From: Scortum barcoo
Lineage: Eukaryota; Chordata; Actinopteri; Centrarchiformes; Terapontidae
Direction of reading: 5' to 3'
Assembly (NCBI GenBank): GCA_023238725.1
Contig: CM041550.1
Span: forward strand, 4,101,044-4,165,043
DNA length: 64,000 nt
The notes under the pieces were generated by a model that saw only the letters and a list, made by a program, of their open reading frames with translations, made no database searches and was not told the origin of the DNA. The position numbers and the translations under genes are program-made. Positions within the stretch are counted from its first letter, which is position 1, and each line of letters opens with the position of its first letter. This document shows, piece by piece, positions 57,094-64,000 of this stretch.

Positions 57094-60000
57094 CATCCAT
57101 CCATCCATTTTCAACCGCTTGATCCGGGACCGGGTCGCAGGAGGCAGCAGTCTGAGCAGAGATGCCCAGACTTCCCTCACCCCAGACACTTCCTCCAGCT
57201 CTTCCGGGGGGACCCCGAGGCGTTCCCAGGCCAGCCGAGAGACATAGTTTCTCCAGCGTGTCCTGGGTCTTCCCCGAGGCCTCCTCCCGGTGGGACATGC
57301 CTGGAACACCTCCCTAGGGAGGCGTCCAGGGGGCATCCGAAACAGATGCCCAAGCCACCTCAGCTGACTGCCTCTCGATGCGAAGGAGCAGCGGCTCTAC
57401 TCCGAGCTCCTCCCGAGTGACCGAGCTTCTCACCCTATCTCTAAGGGAGCGCCCAGCCACCCTGCGGAGGAAACTCATTTTGGCCGCTTGTATCCGCGAT
57501 CTTGTCCTTTCGGTCATTACCCAAAGTTCATGACCATAGGTGAGGGTGGGAACGTAGACTTGACCAGGTAAATCGAGAGCTTCGCCTTTCGACTCAGCTC
57601 CTTCTTCACCACGACGGTCCGGTACACCGACCGCATAACTGCGGACGCTGCACCAATCCGCCTGTCAATCTCACGCTCCATCTTTCCCTCACTCGTGAAC
57701 AAGACCCCGAGATACTTGAACTCCTCCACTTGAGGCAGGACCTCTCCACCCACCCGGAGAGGGCACGCCACCCTTTTCCGGTCGAGAACCATGGCCTCAG
57801 GATTTGGAGGTGCTGATTCTCATCCCAGCCGCTTCACACTCGGCTGCAAACCGCTCCAGTACATGCTGAAGGTCCTGGCCTGATGAAGCCATCAGGACAA
57901 CATCATCTGCAAAAAGCAGAGATGAAATCCTGTGGTTCCCAAACCGGACTCCCTCCGGCCCCTGGCTACGCCTAGAAATCCTGTCCATAAAGATTATGAA
58001 CAGGACCGGTGACAAAGGGCAACCCTGCCGGAGTCCAACATGCACTGGGAACAGGTCTGACTTACTGCCGGCAATGCGAACCAAGCTCCTGCTCCTGGTC
58101 GTACAGAGACCGAACAGCCCTTAGCAAAGGCCCCCGGACCCCATACTCAGTGGAGCACTCCCCACAGAATACCACGAGGGACACGGTCGAATGCCTTCTC
58201 CAGATCCACAAAGCACATGTGGACTGGTTGGGCAAAAACTCCCATAAACCCTCAAGCACCCTGTGGAGGGTATAGAGCTGGTCCAGTGCTTCCACGACCA
58301 GGGACGAAAACCGCATTGTTCCTCCTGAATCCGAGGGTCGACTATCGGCCGAATTCTCCTCTCCAGTACCCTGGCGTAGACCTTCCCAGGGAGGCTGAGA
58401 AGTGTGATCCCCTGTAGTTGGAACACACTCTCCGGTCCCCCTTTTTAAAAAGAGGGACCACCACCCCAGTTTGCCACTCCAGAGGCACTGTCCCCAACCT
58501 CCATGCAATGTTGCAGAGGCGTGTCAGCCAAGACAGCCCCACAACATCCAGAGATTCTTGAGGTACTCAGGGCGGATCTCATCCACCCCCGGCGCCTTGC
58601 CACTGAGGAGCTTGTACGAACTACCTCAGTGACTTTGGCTTGGGTGATGGACGAGTCCACCTCAGAGTCCCCAGCCTCCGCTTCCTCATTGGAAGGCAAG
58701 TCGGTGGGATTGAGGAGATCCTCGAAGTATTTCTTCCACCGTCCGACAATGTCCCCAGTCGAGGTCAACAGCTCCCCACCCGCACTGTAAACAGTGTTGG
58801 CAGAGTACTGCTTCCCCCTTCTGAGGCGCCGGACGGTTTGCCAGAATCTCTTCGAGGCCGAATCCGATAGTCCTCCTCCATGGCCTCACCGAACTCCTTC
58901 CCAGACCCGAGTTTTTGCCTCCAGGACCGTCCGGGCTGCAGCTTGCTTGGCCTGCCAGTACCTGTCAACTGCGTCCAGGAGTCCCACAGGCCAACATGGT
59001 CCGATAGGACTCCTTCTTCAGCCTGACAGCATCCCTTACTTCCGGTGTCCACCACCGGGTTCGGGGGTTGCCGCCACGACAGGCACCAGAGACCTTGCGT
59101 CCACAGCTTCGAAACTGCCGCGTCGAACAATGGAGGCAGAGAACATGGTCCACTCGGACTCAATGTCCCCACTCCCTCGGAATGTCTCGGAATGTGAGAA
59201 GCTCTTCCGGAGGTGGAGAAGTTGAAGACCTCCCTGACAGAGGGCTCGGCCAGACGTTCCCAACAGACCCTCACAATCGTTTGGGTCTGCCAGGTCTGTC
59301 CAACTTCCTCCTCTGCCAGCGGATCCAACTCACCACCAGGTGGTGATCGGTTGACAGCTCAGCCCCTCTCTTTACCCGAGTGTCCAAGACATACGGCCGG
59401 AGATCAGATGAAACGACAACAAAGTCGATCATCGACCTCTCCGGCCTAGGGTGTCCTGGTGCCACATGCACTGATGGACACCCTTATGCTCGAACATGGT
59501 GTTCGTTATAGGACAAACTGTGACTAGCACAGAAGTCCAATAACAGAACACCACTCAGGGTTCAGATCGGGGAGGCCGTTCCTCCCGATCACGCCCCTCC
59601 AGGTATCACTGTCGTTGCCCACGTGAGCGTTGAAGTCCCCCAGTAGAACAATGGAGTCCCCAGTCAGGAGCACTATCAAGTACCCCTCCCAGGGACTCCA
59701 AAGAAGGCCGGGTAGGTACTCTGTACTGCTGTTCGGCCCGTAGGCACAAACAACAGCAAGAGACCTATCCCCAACCCGAAAGGCGCAGGGAAGCGACCCT
59801 CTCGTTCACCGGGGTGAACTCCAACACATGGCGGCTGAGCTGGGGAGCTATAAGCAAGCCCACACCAGCCCGCCGCTCACCCTGGGCAACTCCAGAGTAG
59901 TGGAGGGTCCAGCCCCTCTCAAGGAGCTGGGTTCCAGAGCCCAAGCTATGCGTGGAGGTGAGCCCGACTATCTCTAGCCGGTACCTCTCAACCTCCCGCA

Positions 60001-60260
60001 CGAGCTCAGGCTCCTTCCCCCCAGTGAGGTGACATTCCATGTCCCTATGGCCAGAGTTTTGTTGTTCCAAGGGATTGGGTCGTCGAGGCCCCCCGCCACG
60101 ACTGCTACCCAGACCACATTACTTGCACCGGCCCCTCATGGATCTTCCTGCTGGGTGGGGCCATGGTGAGTGCTCCAGCCAACATAGCTCCTAGGATCAT
60201 TCCAGCGTACGGGCACACAAACCCCTCCACCACAGTAAGGTGGCGGTTCAAGGAGGGGTT
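57094..60260 (-). mobile_element. Near full-length Rex3/RTE-type LINE
   Basis: Minus strand; 3' tail of ATGG repeats at 57094-57110, 5' end near 60260 (complement of CCCCTCCTTGAACCGCCACC). Endonuclease with REVERYRLEIVGLTSTHSLG, LLGDFNAHVG (59620-59641) and RRSMIDFVVVSSDLRPYVLD; RT with VVPLFKKGD, KAFDRVP-like codons, VGLRQGCPLSPVLFIIFMDR and FADDVVLMASSGQDL (57900-57925). The protein frame is interrupted several times. It is the best template in the window for the shorter Rex3 copies R1, R2, R4 and R5. Flanks GTTCAGTGT and GTTCAAGTGT could be an imperfect target duplication. Confidence 0.87.
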
Positions 60261-60499
60261 CAAGTGTATTATGTCAGTTGTGAGGTTTATGCTCGTTCCT
60301 GACTGTCAAAGAGAAAAAAGTCTTGTTTTGGAAAAATAAATTATGTGTTTTTGTCAAGTCTTTGTAGGTTTCAGCTAATCATCAAGTTTGTCCCAAGCTT
60401 CAAGCAACTACTTGATATTTTGTGATATCCAATTCTTCAGACACCCCCACCCCCCACATTTTTCTGGTAAATAAGAGTTGAGGTTGCAACTTGTACTGG

Positions 60500-60670
60500 T
60501 GAGCACCTGGTGGCTGGGTCTTCGTCCATGGGACTGGTCTGGGCAAGTCTTCGGGAGAAAGTCTCTGATAGTTGTTTGTGTTTATGCAGCAAACAGCAAG
60601 ATGGAGTACCCAGCCTTCTTGGAGTTGCTGGGATGCATCCTGGAAAGGGTGCTGCCTAGGGACTCCCACA
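60500..60670 (+). mobile_element. Old RTE-type endonuclease fragment
   Basis: Reading SLIVVCVYAANSKMEYPAFL parallels the Rex3 endonuclease AVVCAYGPNSSTEYPAFLES but is more diverged. No other part of the LINE is present. The flanks 60261-60499 and 60671-60982 show nothing identifiable. Confidence 0.6.
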
Positions 60671-60982
60671 AAGGGAAAACTCCACAAATTAAATGAAGCT
60701 ATAAAAAAACTTCTTTAAAAAAAGATGATTTAGTTAAAGAATTCAGAGATAACTGTGTTATAACTAGTATACAAGTACAAGTCTCAAAATCCAGATATCA
60801 ATTTTGCCAAAACTTATTGCTGAGCCATTTATCATTTTCATAGCTGTTCTGGAGAAGAACCATCTGGATTATACAGGGTTAACAAGAAACTATAACTTGG
60901 ATTTGGTTATCTTGCTAGGTTTCCATGAAGATTTGGACTGACCAGCTCAAGACCAGAAATGATTCCTGTGTTGGCCTTTACA

Positions 60983-61364
60983 TGATGAAAAGTCAAGATT
61001 AGTTATCATTGTTGTGAATCAATGCCAACACATATAGTTGTAATAATATTGTAGTAAAAACACACTGATCTTTCATCTTATTAATTGCTTGTTTTTTTAA
61101 TCTTGCTTGGGGTTTCAGGGGTTGTTTCCCCTGAGATGGTGTGTCGATTATACTGTCCTCCTGTGAACATACAAACACAGGTCCTGAATCTGGCTTGGAC
61201 TATGTATTAATAAAGGTGGTGAGTGAGGTGGTTGGGCCTTAGTTAGTGATTTACAGGTTATAAACTAAACAGACATTCAAAGTTGATTCTATCAGAGGGA
61301 AGATGACGTCCCACCATGTTCCTTTAGAACTGAAACCACAAAGGACTCAATTTGCAGGTCTTTG
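60983..61364. repeat. Intron repeat, second copy
   Basis: Same orientation as 47208-47490, with about 110 bp extra at 61128-61238. Ends exactly where the LINE at 61366 starts. Confidence 0.8.
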
Positions 61365-61365
61365 A

Positions 61366-64000
61366 GATAAGATAAGATCTTTTATTGATCCCACAGTGGG
61401 GAAATTCCACTGTTACAGCAGCTCAAAACAAGTAAAAGAGACATTAAATAATAGACGAAAAAACACACAAGACACAAAAAAAACAGTATTTACAATAAAT
61501 AGTGAACAATAATAATAATAATAACAGAAAAAAAAGAAAGAAACAGAAACAGTATTTATATACACAGCCTCACCCAGTTAGATGTGCTGTGGTGAGGTGT
61601 TATTGCACAGGTGAATATGGAATATGTAGCAGATATGAATTAACAGTATAGTAAATGAGTGGAATGAAAAAAGGACCATAAAGTGCATGGCTAGGACATC
61701 AGTAAACATCAGTAAACATCAGTGCAATGATGAAACATCAGTAAACATCAGTCCTACTGTGGTATGGAAGTGTTTGTTACAATGACAAAGATTTATAGTG
61801 CAGCATTAAACAGTCTGATGGTGTTTGGGATGAAGGACCTGCGGAAGCGCTCCTTCCTACACCTTGGGTGTCTGAGTCTGTTGCTGAAGGAGCTGCTTAA
61901 GGCCCCCACAGTCTGATGCAGAGGGTGGGAGGTGTTGTCCATGATGGTGGACAGTTTGGCCAGAGCCCTCCTCTCCCCCATCACCTCGATGGAGTCCAGG
62001 GGGCAGCCACAGACTGAGCTGGCTCTTTTAATCAGTCTGTTGAGCCTCTTCTTGTCCCGCTCAGAACACCCCCCTCCCCAGTAGACCACTGCATAGGAGA
62101 CCACAGACGCCACCACAGTCTCATAAAAGGTCCTCAGCAGTGGCCTGCACACACCAAAAGATCCCAGCCTCCTCAGCATGTAAAGACGACTCTGACCCTT
62201 CTTGTAGAGCGAGTCAGTGTTGTCAGTCCAGTCCAGTTTGTTATTTAAGTGAACACCCAGGTACTTGTACGTCCTCACTCTCTCGATGTCAAGTCCCTGG
62301 ATGTTCACTGGTGCAATGTCAGGATGAGGGTTTCCTGCTGAAGTCGATCACCATCTCCTTTGTCTTGCTGGCATTGACTTGAAGGTGATTCAGCTCACAC
62401 CAGTCGACAAAGTCCATGATGACCTTCCTGTACTCACAGTCGTTCCCCTCTGACACACATCCCACAATGGCAGTGTCATCGGAGAACTTCTGGAGGTGGC
62501 AACTGTCCGTGGAGTACGTGAAGTCCGATGTGTACAGGGTGAAGAGGAAAGGTGAGAGGACTGTTCCCTGGGGGGCACCTGTGCTGCAGACCACCACATC
62601 GGACACACAGTCCTGCAGCCTCACAAACTGGGGTCTGTCAGTGAGGTAGTTGGTGACCCATGCAGCCAGCTGGTCACTGGCCCCGGTTCTCTCCAGCTTC
62701 ACCCTGAGCAGTGAGGGGTGGATCGTGTTGAAAGCACTGGAGAAATCAAAAAAGGTAATCCTCACAGTGTTTCCAGCGTCCTCCAGGTGAGACAGGGATC
62801 TCTGCAGCAGGTAGATGACGGCATCATCCACCCCAATGCCGGGTTGGTATGCAAACTGCAGGGGATCCATGTTTGGGCTCACCAGGGGGCGGAGGTGCCT
62901 GAGGACGATCCTCTCCAGTGCCTTCATCAGGTGAGACGTTAAGGCCACGGGTCTGAAGTGGTTGGGCTCCTTGGGGCGCAAAGTTTTAGGGACTGGAACC
63001 ACACAAGAAGTGTTCCACAGGACAGGAACTCTTTCCAGACTCAGGCTCAGGTTGAAGATGTAGCAGACCACCTGACAGAGCTGGTCTGCACAGTCCCGGA
63101 GGAGTCTGGAGCTGATGCCATCAGGACCCGTGGCTTTCCTGGCTTTGATCTTCTTCAGCTGCGTTCTCACCTGATCCACTGTAGGTGTGAAGAGATTAGG
63201 AGAGGGAGGGGGTGGAGGAGAGGAGCACTGTAGAGATGGTGGTGAAGGCGGGGGGGATTGTGAGAGCCCCAGAGATGGTGGAGGTGTTGATGGTGGTGAG
63301 GGGGCGTGCAGGCAGAGGGAGCTGGAGGTGGGCTGGTCTGTGCTCAGGCTGAGGGGGGTGGAGGTTGGGCCCAGTATCAAATCTGTTGAAAGAACAGATT
63401 TAGCTTGTTGGCCCAGTCTCTGTCTCCAGGCTCAGGGTTCCTCCTCTCGTTTTTACCCTGTCCTGAGATAGCTTGGAGTCCTCTCCAAACCTCCCTCACG
63501 TTGTTTTGCTGCAGGTGGTCCTCCATTTTCCTCCTGTAGCTGGCCTTGCACTCTTTGATCTTCCGTTTCAGATCCCTCTGCACCCTCCTCAGTTCATCTC
63601 TGTCTCCAGACTGGAAAGCCGTCCTTTTCTCCTGCAGCAAGGCTCTCAGATCAGGAGTCACCCAGGGCTTGTTGTTTGAGAAACACCGTACCCTCTTGGT
63701 GGGCACGGTGGTTTCTACACAGAAGTTAATGTAATCTGTGATGCAGTCCGTTAAACTTATCGATGTCCTGTTCATGTGGCCCACAGAGCACCTCCCAGTC
63801 CGTGGTGTCAAAACAGTCCCTCAGTGCATCTCTGGCCTCCTCAGACCACTGCTTCACACGCCTTTTGTTGGGGGGGGCTGTCTCTTCACCACAGGTGTGT
63901 AAACAGGGCGCAGATGGACCAGGTTGTGATCTGAGCAGGCCCAGCGGGGGGAGGGGTGATGAGCTGTAGGCGCCTGCTGTGTTTGCAGACAGCAGGTCCA
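61366..64000 (-). mobile_element. CR1/L2/Rex1-type LINE, 5' end outside the window
   Basis: Minus strand. 3' end at about 61366 with GATAAGATAAGATC-type units; simple ACATCAGTAA repeats at 61695-61752 in the 3' UTR. From the window edge: endonuclease end (SDHNLVHLRPVY), linker with NNKPWVTPDLRALLQEKRTA (63811-63377), RT 63380-62319 (ARKATGPDGISSRLL, FRPVALTSHLMKALERIVLR, TFFDFSSAFNTIHPSLLRVK, STGAPQGTVLSPFLF, FSDDTAIVG near 62460-62490, NASKTKEMVIDF), C-terminal block 62308-61793 (RTYKYLGVHLNNKLDWTDNT). Frames are broken near 63380 and 62315. Confidence 0.85.

Noticed and set aside
57090..60260. Rex3 flanks GTTCAGTGT / GTTCAAGTGT as a firm target duplication
   Set aside because: Imperfect and short; recorded only as a possibility in the feature.
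61695..61752. Regular ACATCAGTAA units as a CRISPR-like array
   Set aside because: Short direct repeats without spacers inside a LINE 3' UTR in a vertebrate genome.

Overview
This window looks like a piece of a ray-finned (teleost) fish chromosome. It has spliced genes with GT/AG introns, fish-type odorant receptor (OR) genes, a trace-amine receptor (TAAR), and a dense load of LINEs (Rex3/RTE-type and CR1/L2/Rex1-type) and Ty3/Gypsy elements typical of teleosts. It is strongly repetitive and contains one 500-N assembly gap (44863-45362). Identifications rest on motifs and memory of protein families; no database was searched.

Layout. (1) 1-3648, plus strand: the last six exons of a coiled-coil gene whose C-terminus resembles the vertebrate KIAA2012 family. 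(2) 2885-44862: a tandem array of five modules (M1-M5). Each carries the last two exons of that gene (plus), about 300 bp of facing 3' sequence, one OR gene on the minus strand, and about 650 bp of OR upstream sequence. M1-M4 continue into a minus-strand Gypsy element; M5 runs into the gap. Joins between modules consist of damaged Rex3 copies and short pieces of the host intron. Only the OR of M4 (37091-38041, 316 codons) is open from ATG to stop. The ORs of M1, M2, M3 and M5 are frameshifted or deleted. Extra LINEs inside modules date the duplications: an L2-like LINE with target duplication TTACAGC is shared by M2 and M3 and absent at the same site in M4; a second LINE is only in M2; a Rex3 copy sits inside the L2 of M3.

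(3) 45363-48810: decayed exons of a zona-pellucida-like secreted protein and a solo LTR with a 4-bp target duplication. (4) 48810-54600: a Gmr1-like Gypsy element with gene order gag-protease-integrase-RT-RNase H, a tRNA-Pro-type primer site, a 5' LTR, no visible 3' LTR and several frameshifts. (5) 54924-56044: a two-exon TAAR with the non-classical amine site (Ser at 3.32, Asp at 5.42), interrupted by one extra base. (6) 57090-60260: a near full-length Rex3/RTE LINE on the minus strand. (7) 60500-61365: an old RTE fragment and a second copy of an intron piece of the zona-pellucida-like locus. (8) 61366-64000: a minus-strand CR1/L2/Rex1-type LINE whose 5' end lies outside the window.

Overall this is a chemoreceptor birth-and-death region (OR and TAAR) in which transposon-rich segmental duplication copied the 3' end of an unrelated gene together with an antisense OR. 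The most informative content is the retroelement and frameshift record of duplication order, a fold-back hairpin at a deletion point, and the unusual domain order of the 49.6-54.5 kb element. Many one-base indels fall in purine runs, so some broken frames may be assembly errors.
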